64,000 nt of DNA, taken from assembly GCF_030814415.1 (NCBI RefSeq), contig NZ_JAUSVB010000002.1:248001-312000 (forward strand). Direction: 5' to 3'. The position numbers and the translations under genes are program-made. The notes under the pieces are model-generated. The model was not told the DNA's origin. It ran no database searches and worked only from the letters and a program-made list of their open reading frames with translations. The stretch's first letter is position 1. Every line of letters begins with the position of its first letter. The DNA is from Cellulomonas humilata. GTDB lineage: Bacteria > Actinomycetota > Actinomycetes > Actinomycetales > Cellulomonadaceae. Positions 7,728-16,252 of the stretch are shown here, piece after piece.

Positions 7728-9161
7728 TCAGAAGAAGACGGCGCCGATGACCGCACCGACGACGATGGTCGTCACCGACAGCACGAGCATCGGGACGAAG
7801 AAGCTGTGGTCGAGCAGCTTGGTGCCCAGCTTCGTCGTGCCCGTGAGGTCGAAGTTCGCGGCGGCGATCTGCGTGCCGTTGGCCGGGAGCGTGTAGACGC
7901 CGCCGAGTGCGCCCGCCCACATCCCGGTCACGACCCCGGGCGCGAGCCCGGCCGCCAGACCGATCGGCACGATCGTCCGCGTCGCGGTGGACTGGCTCGT
8001 GGTGAGCGCGGCGACCATGAAGACCGCCAGGGCGAACAGGAACGTCCAGCTGGTCACCCACGCGCCGACGGTCTCGACGATGAACGTCTCGTGCGCGGCG
8101 ATGAAGGTGGCGGTGAGCCACGCGATGCCGAAGAGGGCGATCGCCGAGATCATGCCCGCCTTGAACACGGACATCTCCGGGACCTCCCGCACGTCGGGCT
8201 TGCCGACGAAGAGGATCAGCACGCCGACCACGAACATGACCAGCACGATCGTGTTCGTCATGTCGAGCGCCACGGTCTCCTCGCCGACGGTGAACGACGG
8301 GCGCAGGCCCGGGAACAGACCGAGGAGCACGATCGCGATGACGCCGCCGAAGAAGGCCAGCGCGGACCTGCGTCCTGCCGGCGTGTACGTGAGCGCGGCG
8401 GAGGCCGGTGCGGGAGCCGCGCCACCGACGACGGGCGCGGGGTTCGCGTCGTCGGAGGTGCCCACGCCTGCGGAGGTGCCGGGTGCGGCTGCGGTGGCCA
8501 TCAGCGCCTCGGGCGCCAGCAGCTCACCCGACGCGATCTTGGCCTGCACCTCCGGGTCGTCGTCGAGCTCCGCCCACATCCGGTTCACGACGATCGACGT
8601 CACGACGATCCCGATCACGCACGCCGGCAGCGTGATCGCGAGGATCTGGGTGAGCCCCAGGTTGTACGGCGCGACGTCGGTGAGCGTGAGCATCGCGGCC
8701 ATCGCCGCCGAGACGGGTGAGGCCGCCAGCGCGATGCCCGACTGCACGACCGTCACGGTGAGCGGTCGGGACGGGCGGATGTGGTTCCGGTAGGCGACGT
8801 CGTAGATCACCGGCATCAGCGGATAGATGATGTTCCCGGTCCCGGCGCCCACGCAGAACGCGAAGGCGGTCAGCGGTGCGATCAGGGTGATCTGCTTCGG
8901 ACGGCTCTCGATCACCTTCGCCGCGACGTACACCATCCAGTCGATGCCGCCCGCGGCCTGCATCAGTGCCGCCGTGGTGACGACGGCCAGGATGATCGCC
9001 ACCGCCGCGGCGGGCGGTGCGCCCGGGGCCTCACCGAAGACGAACACCAGGACGAAGGTGCCGAGGCCGCCCCACAGGCCGACTCCCACACCGCCCGCGC
9101 GGGTGCCCATGACGATGCACCCGAGCACCACCAGCGCCTCGAGAACGAAGCTGACGCTCAT
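7728..9161 (-). CDS. anaerobic C4-dicarboxylate (Dcu) family transporter
   Basis: A 477-residue membrane protein matching the DcuA/DcuB pattern. An N-terminal G-T-R-A-G-G-V-G-V-G-L segment is followed by A-A-L-M-Q-A-A-G-G-I-D-W-M, C-V-G-A-G-T-G-N-I-I-Y and Y-D-V-A-Y-R-N-H-I-R-P, then paired helical halves. A hydrophilic central loop of about 60 residues is longer and more Ala/Pro-rich than usual. Dcu carriers exchange fumarate, succinate, malate or aspartate. Pairing with a dipeptidase suggests uptake of an acidic amino acid or peptide-derived substrate, which is inference. It starts at ATG 9161 with GAGGAG five bases upstream, and diverges from the LAL regulator across 193 bp. Confidence 0.82.
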   Translation of the reverse strand: MSVSFVLEALVVLGCIVMGTRAGGVGVGLWGGLGTFVLVFVFGEAPGAPPAAAVAIILAVVTTAALMQAAGGIDWMVYVAAKVIESRPKQITLIAPLTAFAFCVGAGTGNIIYPLMPVIYDVAYRNHIRPSRPLTVTVVQSGIALAASPVSAAMAAMLTLTDVAPYNLGLTQILAITLPACVIGIVVTSIVVNRMWAELDDDPEVQAKIASGELLAPEALMATAAAPGTSAGVGTSDDANPAPVVGGAAPAPASAALTYTPAGRRSALAFFGGVIAIVLLGLFPGLRPSFTVGEETVALDMTNTIVLVMFVVGVLILFVGKPDVREVPEMSVFKAGMISAIALFGIAWLTATFIAAHETFIVETVGAWVTSWTFLFALAVFMVAALTTSQSTATRTIVPIGLAAGLAPGVVTGMWAGALGGVYTLPANGTQIAAANFDLTGTTKLGTKLLDHSFFVPMLVLSVTTIVVGAVIGAVFF

Positions 9162-9245
9162 GCCGACTCCTCGGTGCTCGTCCGGTGGCAGCGGCGCGGC
9201 GTCGGTGCCTCCCGCAGCATCGCACCGGGCGGGGTGGGCGGTCCC

Positions 9246-9261
9246 CATCCTGCGCGGGGTG
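9246..9261. promoter_or_regulatory. candidate operator, site 1 of a motif flanking the LAL regulator
   Basis: CATCCTGCGCGGGGTG lies between the divergent Dcu operon and the LAL regulator gene. Read on the opposite strand, the sequence at 12004-12019 differs at only 1 of 16 positions. The arms CAyCC and GGGTG form a dyad. This is a plausible binding site for the regulator encoded between the two copies; binding itself is inference. Confidence 0.4.
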
Positions 9262-9354
9262 GTGAATGCGCGTGGCGGTGCTGGTCCCGCGCCCGGTTGA
9301 TCCGCAATGATCCTGGTCAGGGTGCTGTGCTCCGGTCGATCCAGGAGGGGTCGC

Positions 9355-11997
9355 GTGAGGCAGAACGGACCAGGTAGCAGGTCGACCCATGCCGGGTCGT
9401 CGTCGTTCTTCGCGTCGCGGCTGCGGGCGCCCGCCAACCCTGTCCACTACCTGCGGCGGCCGCGGCTCCTCTCGCTGCTCGCCCGGTCCACGTCGGTGCC
9501 GATCACTGTCGTCGTGGCGCCCGCCGGGTCGGGCAAGACCTCGTTGCTGGTCGACTGGCGGTCGACCGCCGAGGTTCCGACGGCGTGGCTGTCGGTGGAC
9601 GAGTCCGACCACGACGGTGGCCAGTTCTGGACGGCGGTGACGGCGGCACTGGGTGAGCTGGTCGACCTCAGGAAGGTCTCGTCCACCACCCGGCGACCGG
9701 CCACGCGTCCCGACGTCGTGCCGGGGATCATCGCGCGGCTCGAGCGCAGCGACCACCCGGAGTCGGCCGTGCTGGTCCTCGACGACATCCACCTCCTCGA
9801 CGACGACGCGGCGCTGGTCGACTCGCTCGCGCACTTCCTCGCCGCCCTGCCGGGCTGGCTGCACGTGGTGCTGCTGACCCGCCGCACGCCCAAGCTGCCG
9901 GTCGACCGGCTGCGTGCCCGGGGGCAGCTGGTCGAGGTGCACTTCGCCGAGCTGCGGTTCTCGCCGGAGGAGTCCGAGGAGATGCTGGCCTGCCTCCAGG
10001 CGTCGCTGGAGCACGACGAGGTCACCGCGGCGGTCGACCGGGCCGGCGGCTGGGCGGCGGGACTGCAGCTCACCGCCCTCGCGTCGCGCTCGGACAGCGC
10101 GCAGCCGGTCTCGCTTCCCCGGGTCGACGCCCGTGGGCTCCTGTTCGCCGACTACGTCTGGCGCGAGGTGCTCGCAGCGGAGCGTCAGGAGGTCGTCGAC
10201 GTCCTCCTGGACACGTCCGTCGTCGTGCGGGCCAACGGGCCGCTCGCCGCAGCCCTGTCCGGCCGCCCTGACGCGGGCGACCTGCTCGCCGACGCCGAGT
10301 CCCGTGGGCTGTTCATCACCCGGCTCGGTCCGTCCGGCTGGTTCGAGGTGCACGCCGTGGTGCGGCAGGAGCTCCTCGGCGAGGTCGCGCGCCGCGCACC
10401 CGAGCGCGTCGCCCTCCTGCACGTGCGTGCAGCGCGGTGGTTCGAGGACGTCGGCGAGGTGACCAGCGCGCTCGAGCAGTGGCTCCTCGCCGGCCGGCCA
10501 CGCGAGGCGTTGCGCCTGCTCGCCGGGAACGTCAGCGAGCTCTACGACTCCGGCCTGGTGGCGACCATCGAGCGGACCATCGCGCAGATCCCGCTCAACG
10601 TGGCCTCCGGCGACCTGGACGCGATGATCGAGTTCGCGTGGTGCCACCTCCTCGTGGACAAGCGCCGGTTCCTCGAGGCCGTCGACGCGGCGACGGCGAG
10701 CCGGGCTCGGCTCGCCGCCGGGGGTCGCCCGCAGGACGGCCGTCTCATGATGCTGCAGTCGATCGCGGCGACGCTCACGGGGGACTGGCGCTCGAGCAGC
10801 GTGCTGGCCGCGCAGGCCATCGCGCTGCTGGCCGACGACAGCCAGGTGGACCTGGTGGGCAGGTTCGGCTGGAACATGATCGCGCGCGAGGCGGCGCTGT
10901 CCGAGCGGTGGGACGACGGGTCGGCGCAGCTGCAGGACGTCCGTCAGGAGCTGGGGTGGGACCCGGAGCGACGGCTCGGGTTCGAGGGGACGCGTGCCGT
11001 GGGGGAGGCGCTCGCCGGCCGCCCGGTGGATGCGCTGCGGGTCGCCGCCGGCATCCGCGGCGTCGAGGCGGTGGCCTCCATGGCGATCCTCTGCGCCGAG
11101 CTGAGCCTGGCCGAGGCCGTCGCCCACCGCGAGCTCGGCGACCGGTCGCGTGCCGTCACCGAGCTGGTCTCCGTGGCCCCGCGCTGGCTCGAGCCGGTCG
11201 CGCACGCAGAGGCGCTGGCGCTGCTGCAGCTGACCGAGCTCCGGCTCGACGAGGGTGATCTGGAGGCGGCGGACGCCTGCTTCGAGCGCGCCCACGCGTT
11301 CGTGCGCACCGAGTTCGCCGGCCCCGGGGGGCTCATGTGGCTGGCGCGGACCGGGACGCTGGTCGCGCTCGCGGCCGACCGACCCGCCGAGGCCCGCAGG
11401 TGGGCGGAGCAGGTCGACGACCCGTTCTGGGGCGGTGTGTGCGTCGCGCGCGTCGACCTGCACGAGGGTCGGCGGGCCGAGGCGACGGTCCTGCTCGACG
11501 AGGTCGAGCCCCGCTGCCCACGGCACGACGTGGTCCGCGACCTGCTCCGGGCGCGGGCCGCGGCGAGCCACCAGGAGGCGCTGGAGCACGTGGCGCGCGC
11601 CGTTGCGACGGCGACCGGCGTCGGGCTCGTCCAGACGGTGGCCTCCGAGGGTGCGCAGGTGCTGGAGCTGGTCGAGGTGCAGGCCTTCCTCGCACCCGCC
11701 GCGTGGCTCGACCGGGTCCGGCGCGCAGCGTCACCGCTCACCGCGGCGAGGACCACGGACCCGAGCGTGCCCGGCGAGCACCTGACCGAGCGTGAGCTCG
11801 ACGTGCTGCGGATGCTGCCCAGCCGGCTCACCCTGCGCGAGATCGCCGACGAGCTCTCCATCTCGGTGAACACGCTCAAGTTCCACCTCAAGGTCGTCTA
11901 CCGCAAGCTCGCGGTCGGCTCGCGGGCCGAGGCGGCCGACCTCGCGCGCGACGTCGCCGAGCGGTCCCGGTCGGGTGTGGGCGCTGCGCGGAGCTGA
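9355..11997 (+). CDS. MalT/LAL-type ATP-dependent LuxR-family transcriptional activator
   Basis: An 880-residue regulator. Near the N-terminus is a P-loop (A-P-A-G-S-G-K-T, about residues 54-61) and a Walker B strand (V-L-V-L-D-D-I-H, about 138-145). A long helical TPR-like middle follows, and a C-terminal GerE/LuxR helix-turn-helix starts at about residue 808 (L-T-E-R-E-L-D-V-L, then I-S-V-N-T-L-K-F-H). I start at GTG 9355 because AGGAGG at 9343-9348 sits six bases upstream; an ATG at 9307 would add 16 residues but has no such site. These proteins switch on catabolic genes when they bind an inducer and ATP. It diverges from the Dcu/dipeptidase operon and is the obvious candidate regulator of it. 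Confidence 0.88.
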   Translation: MRQNGPGSRSTHAGSSSFFASRLRAPANPVHYLRRPRLLSLLARSTSVPITVVVAPAGSGKTSLLVDWRSTAEVPTAWLSVDESDHDGGQFWTAVTAALGELVDLRKVSSTTRRPATRPDVVPGIIARLERSDHPESAVLVLDDIHLLDDDAALVDSLAHFLAALPGWLHVVLLTRRTPKLPVDRLRARGQLVEVHFAELRFSPEESEEMLACLQASLEHDEVTAAVDRAGGWAAGLQLTALASRSDSAQPVSLPRVDARGLLFADYVWREVLAAERQEVVDVLLDTSVVVRANGPLAAALSGRPDAGDLLADAESRGLFITRLGPSGWFEVHAVVRQELLGEVARRAPERVALLHVRAARWFEDVGEVTSALEQWLLAGRPREALRLLAGNVSELYDSGLVATIERTIAQIPLNVASGDLDAMIEFAWCHLLVDKRRFLEAVDAATASRARLAAGGRPQDGRLMMLQSIAATLTGDWRSSSVLAAQAIALLADDSQVDLVGRFGWNMIAREAALSERWDDGSAQLQDVRQELGWDPERRLGFEGTRAVGEALAGRPVDALRVAAGIRGVEAVASMAILCAELSLAEAVAHRELGDRSRAVTELVSVAPRWLEPVAHAEALALLQLTELRLDEGDLEAADACFERAHAFVRTEFAGPGGLMWLARTGTLVALAADRPAEARRWAEQVDDPFWGGVCVARVDLHEGRRAEATVLLDEVEPRCPRHDVVRDLLRARAAASHQEALEHVARAVATATGVGLVQTVASEGAQVLELVEVQAFLAPAAWLDRVRRAASPLTAARTTDPSVPGEHLTERELDVLRMLPSRLTLREIADELSISVNTLKFHLKVVYRKLAVGSRAEAADLARDVAERSRSGVGAARS

Positions 11998-12003
11998 GCG
12001 GCT

Positions 12004-12019
12004 CACCCCGCGCAGGGTG
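12004..12019. promoter_or_regulatory. candidate operator, site 2 of the LAL-flanking motif
   Basis: CACCCCGCGCAGGGTG lies just after the LAL stop codon and 37 bp before the SHOCT gene start. Its reverse complement matches site 1 at 15 of 16 bases. An overlapping dyad GGGTGGT-5nt-ACCACCC spans 12015-12033. The position would let the regulator act on the downstream three-gene operon. Confidence 0.4.
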
Positions 12020-12055
12020 GTGTGCGACCACCCGGTGCGTCGCGACGATGCCCGC

Positions 12056-12241
12056 ATGCCCCCCGCGAGCCAGGGCCCCGGCGAGGACCCGTTGATCGAC
12101 TCGGCCGCCCAGCTGGCCGAGCTGGCCGACCTGGTCGCGCGCGGGTTCGTGTCGCCGGAGGAGTACGAGCTCCAGCGCAGGAAGGTCATCGGCGACGCCG
12201 AGACCTCACCACCGGTCCGGAAGGAATCCCATCGTGACTGA
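12056..12241 (+). CDS. short SHOCT-domain protein
   Basis: A 61-residue protein. The C-terminal half (L-A-E-L-A-D-L-V-A-R-G-F-V, then S-P-E-E-Y-E-L-Q-R-R-K-V-I) is a SHOCT motif, a short helix-turn-helix-like oligomerisation segment found at the ends of many actinobacterial proteins. Here it is essentially the whole protein. It starts at ATG 12056; the longer frame from 11975 begins inside the LAL gene. Its last 8 bp overlap the DUF7144 gene, so the two are translated together. Function unknown. Confidence 0.65.
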   Translation: MPPASQGPGEDPLIDSAAQLAELADLVARGFVSPEEYELQRRKVIGDAETSPPVRKESHRD

Positions 12242-12626
12242 ACAACGCAGCAGCCTTGCCGTCGGCATGACCGTCTTCGCGGCGACGATGTTGATCGTCA
12301 TCGGCGTCCTGCACGCCCTGCAAGGACTCGTCGCCGTCTTCAACGACACGTTCTACGTGGTCGGCGCCGAGTGGGTGTTCGAGTTCGACGTGACGACCTG
12401 GGGCTGGATCCACATCCTGATCGGCCTGCTCGTCGCCGTCGCGGGCTTCTTCGTGCTCAGCGGCGCCGTGTGGGCACGGATCGTCGGCGTGCTCGTGGCC
12501 AGCCTGAGCCTCGTCCTGAACTTCATCTGGCTGCCGTACTACCCGTTCTGGGCCATCGTCATCATCGCCCTCGACGTCTTCGTGATCTGGGCGCTGACCC
12601 TGCACGGTCGGGACATCGTCGAGTGA
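12234..12626 (+). CDS. four-TM membrane protein, DUF7144 type
   Basis: A 130-residue protein with four hydrophobic segments and the family features A-L-Q-G-L, W-G-W-I-H-I-L-I-G and W-L-P-Y-Y-P-F-W. This matches the small actinobacterial membrane family annotated DUF7144, whose function is not known. The start is GTG 12234, inside the end of the SHOCT gene. Its stop overlaps the GTG of the next gene (12623-12626). The three genes form one compact operon, possibly concerned with the cell envelope given the third member. Confidence 0.75.
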   Translation: MTEQRSSLAVGMTVFAATMLIVIGVLHALQGLVAVFNDTFYVVGAEWVFEFDVTTWGWIHILIGLLVAVAGFFVLSGAVWARIVGVLVASLSLVLNFIWLPYYPFWAIVIIALDVFVIWALTLHGRDIVE

Positions 12627-13774
12627 TCGTCGGGCGGATCGGCGGCCCGCTGGTCGTGGGGACCGTGCTGCTCGCCCTGACCGCCTGCACCGGCGGCGGT
12701 CAGGGCACGGACGCCACCCCGGAGTCGGCGGTCAGCGCGGCGCAGGCCGAGGTGGCCGCCAAGGAGGCTGCGCTGGCCGAGGCCGACGACGCGGCGGCAG
12801 CAGCGGCGACGGCGTTCTGCGACGCGAGCTCGACCTACATCACCGCGCTCGACCGTTACGGCGACGTGCTGAGCCAGACTGCGGTCACCGTCGGTGACGT
12901 CCAGACGGCCGGTGACGACCTCACCTCACCGGCGGAGGAGGCGGCGGACGCGGGCGAGGCCGCGATCGACGCGCGGGATGCCGTGGTGGTCGCCCAGGAG
13001 GAGCTCGCCGCGGCGCAGCAGGCGCTCGCCGAGGCGGAGGCGGCCGAGCAGGGTCTGGAACCGCCGGAGCCGACCACCGCCGAGCCGAGCCCGGTCGCGA
13101 CCGTCCCGGCGGCCACGGTGTCCCGCGTCCAGCAGGCCGAGGACGAGTTCGCGTCGGCGCGGTCGGGCATCACGGACGAGACTCCGCTCGTCCAGGCGTC
13201 CGAGCAGTTCAACGCGGCAGCGGTGGCGCTCGAGATGGCCTGGCTCCGCCTGTTCGCCGACTCGGGGTGCCTCTCGGACGAGCGCCGGGCGGAGGCGAGC
13301 GCGACCGTGAGCACGTACACGGCCGCCTTGCAGCAGTCGTTGACCGACGCCGGGTACTCGCCGGGACCGGTCGACGGCATCTACGGCCCCCAGACGGTCG
13401 CCGCGGTGCAGGCCCTGCAGAAGGCCAGCGGGCTGCCCGAGACGGGGACCGTCGACAAGGCGACGGCCGCCGCACTCCAGGCAGCTCTCGAGGCAAAGGG
13501 TGCCGAAGCGGCCCGGGCGTCCACGGCGGCGACCGCAGCGCTGCAGCAGACGCTCACGCTGGCCGGGTACTGGGACGGTCCGGTCGACGGCCTGTGGACC
13601 GACGAGCTCACGGCTGCCGTGGGTGCGCTGCAGACCGACCTCGGGGTGCCGGTCACCGGCACGGTGGACGCCGCGACGGTCGCCGCGTTCCAGGCCGCCC
13701 TGGCGGGTGCCCTGGCTCCGGCGCCCGAGCCGACACCGACCGAGAGCGAGAGCGAGGGCGAGGGTGACGACTGA
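12623..13774 (+). CDS. lipoprotein with two C-terminal peptidoglycan-binding domains
   Basis: A 383-residue product. The signal peptide ends in a lipobox (L-T-A-C, about residue 18). It is followed by an Ala/Glu-rich helical region (about 40-140), a Pro/Thr linker, and two peptidoglycan_binding_1 repeats near 240-290 and 310-360. Each repeat has the L-Q-Q-x-L-T-x-A-G-Y, G-x-V-D-G-x-Y/W-G/T and A-V-x-A-L-Q signature. A short acidic tail (E-S-E-S-E-G-E-G-D-D) ends the protein. It probably tethers the outer membrane leaflet face to the wall. No hydrolase domain is present. Its stop codon lies within a 7-bp tandem repeat array. Confidence 0.78.
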   Translation: MIVGRIGGPLVVGTVLLALTACTGGGQGTDATPESAVSAAQAEVAAKEAALAEADDAAAAAATAFCDASSTYITALDRYGDVLSQTAVTVGDVQTAGDDLTSPAEEAADAGEAAIDARDAVVVAQEELAAAQQALAEAEAAEQGLEPPEPTTAEPSPVATVPAATVSRVQQAEDEFASARSGITDETPLVQASEQFNAAAVALEMAWLRLFADSGCLSDERRAEASATVSTYTAALQQSLTDAGYSPGPVDGIYGPQTVAAVQALQKASGLPETGTVDKATAAALQAALEAKGAEAARASTAATAALQQTLTLAGYWDGPVDGLWTDELTAAVGALQTDLGVPVTGTVDAATVAAFQAALAGALAPAPEPTPTESESEGEGDD

Positions 13775-13820
13775 CGGCTGACGGCTGACGGCTGACGGCT
13801 GACGGCTGACGGCTGACGGC
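13771..13820. repeat. seven tandem copies of the 7-mer CTGACGG
   Basis: Positions 13771-13819 are seven perfect head-to-tail copies of CTGACGG, followed by one further C. The first copy supplies the stop codon (TGA, 13772-13774) of the peptidoglycan-binding lipoprotein. Because the unit is 7 bp, TGA recurs in all three frames. The array is perfect, so it is likely to vary in copy number by slippage. Changes would not alter the protein, since translation stops in the first unit. Confidence 0.95.
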
Positions 13821-13825
13821 ACCCA

Positions 13826-13867
13826 CGGTCCGGCAGGCAGCGCGACCTGCGCCTGCCTGCCGGACCG
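13826..13867. terminator. bidirectional hairpin terminator between lipoprotein gene and nhaA
   Basis: Perfect 15-bp arms (13826-13840 and 13853-13867) enclose a 12-nt loop, centrally between two converging stop codons at 13774 and 13876. There is no U-tract on either strand, as is common for actinobacterial hairpin terminators. Confidence 0.75.
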
Positions 13868-13875
13868 GGCGACCG

Positions 13876-15252
13876 TCAGCCCGCGGGTGCCCGCCACGGG
13901 AGCGGCGGCAGCGGTGGTGGGGCGTCGCTGAGCGGGGAGCACAGAGGCAGCTTCTCGCCGAGCCACCGCAGGAGGATCGAGCCGAGCACCGCGGCGGTGA
14001 GCGACCCGGCGAGGATGCCGATCTTCGCGTCCTCCAGCTGCTGGGGGTCGTCGAACGCGAGCTCGGCGATGAACAGCGAGATGGTGAAGCCGATGCCGGC
14101 CAGCACCGCGCCGCCGAGCAGGTGTCCCCAGCGCACCCGTCCGGGCAGCTCACCGAGCCCGAGCCTGATCGCCAGGGTGGCGGCGCCGGTGATGCCGATG
14201 GCGTTGCCGAGCACGAGCGCGACGGCCACGCCGATGGCCAGGCGGGACTGCGCGGCGGCCTGCAAGGACTCCAGGTCGAGCCGGATCCCGGCGTTCGCGA
14301 GGCCGAACAGCGGCACCACGACGAACGCGCTCCACGGGTGCAGGATGCGCTGCAGCCGGTCGCTCGTCGGCACCGCGGCGCGCGCGGCGACCTCGGCGAG
14401 GTGCTCGCGCTCGGCGGTGGCGTCGTCGATGAGCTTGCGCCCGTAGCCGGCGACCTCGTCGATGGTCTTCTGGTCCGGCGGCCGGGCCGGGACCAGGAGG
14501 CCGACGATCACCCCGGCGAGCGTCGCGTGCACGCCCGAGGCCTGCACCGCGAACCAGAGGGCGATCCCTGCGATCACGTACGGCGCCAGCTGCCACACCT
14601 TGAGCCACCGCAGCATGACGATCCCGACGACGATCCCCGCCGCGAGCGCGAGCGCGGCCATGTCGACCTCGTCGGTGTAGAAGATCGACATCACGGTGAT
14701 CGCGCCGATGTCGTCGACGATCGCGAGCGTGAGCAGGAACAGCCGCAGGCGGTCCGGGCACTTGGGGCCGAACAGGGCGAGGATCCCGACGAGGAACGCG
14801 GTGTCGGTCGACATCACGACACCCCACCCGTGCGCGGCGTCGGTCCCGCCGTTGAACGCCAGGAAGATCAGCACGGGGACCGCCAGGCCCCCGAGGGCGC
14901 CGAGGGCGGGGACGGCGACGGTCCGCTTGTCCCGCAGGTCTCCCGTGGTGGCCTCGCGGCTGATCTCGAGGCCGACCACCGCGAAGAAGATCGCCATCGC
15001 GGCGTCGTTGACCCAGTGGTGCAGGTCGAGGTCGATGCCCCACGTCCCGACGTGGAAGCCCGCGGTGGTGTGCCACAGCGCCTCGTAGGACTCGGCGAAC
15101 GGGGAGTTGACCCAGACCAGGGCGATGACGGTCGCGGCCAGAAGGTAGACGGCGCTGCCGGCCTCGTTGGTGAGGAACTCCTTGACCGAGGGCTGCAGGC
15201 CGGGCAGCGACACCCGCAGGTTGGGCCCCGGGCTGGTGGACGTCACCGACAT
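13876..15252 (-). CDS. nhaA: NhaA Na+/H+ antiporter
   Basis: A 458-residue antiporter with eleven or so hydrophobic segments. The ion-binding Asp pair D180-D181 lies in A-I-V-D-D-I-G-A, and the M-S-T-D-T-A-F segment (Asp150) corresponds to Asp133 of the Escherichia coli protein. It exchanges cytosolic Na+ for external H+ for pH and sodium homeostasis. I start at ATG 15252 (MSVTSTSPGP); the frame extends 12 residues further upstream without a better initiation site. The C-terminus is Pro-rich and probably cytosolic. The PPK2 gene lies 55 bp upstream on the same strand. Confidence 0.93.
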   Translation of the reverse strand: MSVTSTSPGPNLRVSLPGLQPSVKEFLTNEAGSAVYLLAATVIALVWVNSPFAESYEALWHTTAGFHVGTWGIDLDLHHWVNDAAMAIFFAVVGLEISREATTGDLRDKRTVAVPALGALGGLAVPVLIFLAFNGGTDAAHGWGVVMSTDTAFLVGILALFGPKCPDRLRLFLLTLAIVDDIGAITVMSIFYTDEVDMAALALAAGIVVGIVMLRWLKVWQLAPYVIAGIALWFAVQASGVHATLAGVIVGLLVPARPPDQKTIDEVAGYGRKLIDDATAEREHLAEVAARAAVPTSDRLQRILHPWSAFVVVPLFGLANAGIRLDLESLQAAAQSRLAIGVAVALVLGNAIGITGAATLAIRLGLGELPGRVRWGHLLGGAVLAGIGFTISLFIAELAFDDPQQLEDAKIGILAGSLTAAVLGSILLRWLGEKLPLCSPLSDAPPPLPPLPWRAPAG

Positions 15253-15307
15253 GCCGCTCAAGGTCGCAGGTGAGCGGCGAGGATGCAACGGCAGTTCGCC
15301 GTGGGCG

Positions 15308-16153
15308 TCAGAGGTCCTTCTCCGGGTCGCCGAGGAGCGCGGCGACGTGGTCGGGGACGTAGGTCGACAGCTCGCGCGGCGGACGCTTGTACCCGTTCGA
15401 CGCGGCGGGCCGGTCGGGCAGGACCACCTTCTCGTGCGGTACGTCGGTGTACGGGATGGTCGAGAGCAGGTGGCTGATCATGTTCAGCCGGGCGTGCTTC
15501 TTGATGTCCGACTCCACGATGAACCACGGGCTGGCGGGGACGTCGGTGTGCACGAGCATCTCGTCCTTCGCCTTGGAGTAGTCCTCCCAGCGGCTCAGGG
15601 ACGCGGTGTCCATCGGGCTCAGCTTCCACTGCCGCACCGGGTCGTTCAGGCGCGAGCGGAACCTCTTGAGCTGCTCGCGGTCGGAGACCGAGAACCAGTA
15701 CTTGCGCAGGAGGATCCCGTCCTCGATGAGCATCTGCTCGAAGATCGGCGTCTGGCGCATGAACCGGCTGTACTCCTGCGGCGTGCAGAAGCCCATGACG
15801 TGCTCGACCCCGGCGCGGTTGTACCAGGAGCGGTCGAACAGGACGACCTCGCCCGCCGCGGGCAGGTGCGCGACGTAGCGCTGGTAGTACCACTGCGTCT
15901 TCTCGCGCTCGGTCGGCGTCGGGAGTGCGGCGATGCGCACGACGCGAGGACTGAGGTACTCCGAGATCCGCTTGATGGTGCCGCCCTTGCCGGCCGCGTC
16001 GCGGCCCTCGAAGAGGACGACCACCCGGGCTCCCGTCGCCTTCGCCCAGAGCTGGACCTTGACCAGCTCGGACTGGAGGCGGAACAGCTCGGCCTCGTAG
16101 ACGGCGTTCGGGATCTTGTCCTTGTTCTTCTTCTTGCCGGACTTCTTCGCCAT
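15308..16153 (-). CDS. ppk2: polyphosphate kinase 2 family protein
   Basis: A 281-residue single-domain PPK2. Walker A is G50-R-D-A-A-G-K-G-G58, Walker B is D107-R-S-W-Y-N-R113, and the lid module is E-R-E-K-T-Q-W-Y-Y-Q-R-Y. Such enzymes transfer phosphate between polyphosphate and nucleoside di- or monophosphates. One-domain class I members mainly make GTP or ATP from NDP; the class is inferred from length and motif spelling. A Lys-rich N-terminus precedes the fold. It starts at ATG 16153 and diverges from the molybdate operon. Confidence 0.92.
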   Translation of the reverse strand: MAKKSGKKKNKDKIPNAVYEAELFRLQSELVKVQLWAKATGARVVVLFEGRDAAGKGGTIKRISEYLSPRVVRIAALPTPTEREKTQWYYQRYVAHLPAAGEVVLFDRSWYNRAGVEHVMGFCTPQEYSRFMRQTPIFEQMLIEDGILLRKYWFSVSDREQLKRFRSRLNDPVRQWKLSPMDTASLSRWEDYSKAKDEMLVHTDVPASPWFIVESDIKKHARLNMISHLLSTIPYTDVPHEKVVLPDRPAASNGYKRPPRELSTYVPDHVAALLGDPEKDL

Positions 16154-16239
16154 GTCCGGACGCTACCGCCCGGACCGGACCGGCGCTCGACATCCGCATC
16201 CGCGGTGCGGAAACGCCCATGGCTCCGCACCTGCGGCAC

Positions 16240-16252
16240 TATCATCGCGTTC
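16240..16252 (+). promoter_or_regulatory. candidate -10 element placing a leaderless start at the Mop-type regulator gene
   Basis: TATCAT at 16240-16245 is followed by 7 nt and then the GTG start codon at 16253. A transcript starting at the usual distance from this -10 would begin at or next to the GTG. No Shine-Dalgarno sequence lies upstream. The operon is therefore probably leaderless, which is common in actinobacteria. No good -35 box is visible. Confidence 0.4.

Noticed and set aside
9307-9354. ATG 9307 as start of the LAL regulator
   Set aside because: It has no ribosome site, while AGGAGG sits six bases before GTG 9355.
13653-14153. Minus-strand frame with repeated S-A-V-S-R-Q-P units
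   Set aside because: The repeated peptide is just the translation of the 7-bp tandem array running into nhaA in another frame.
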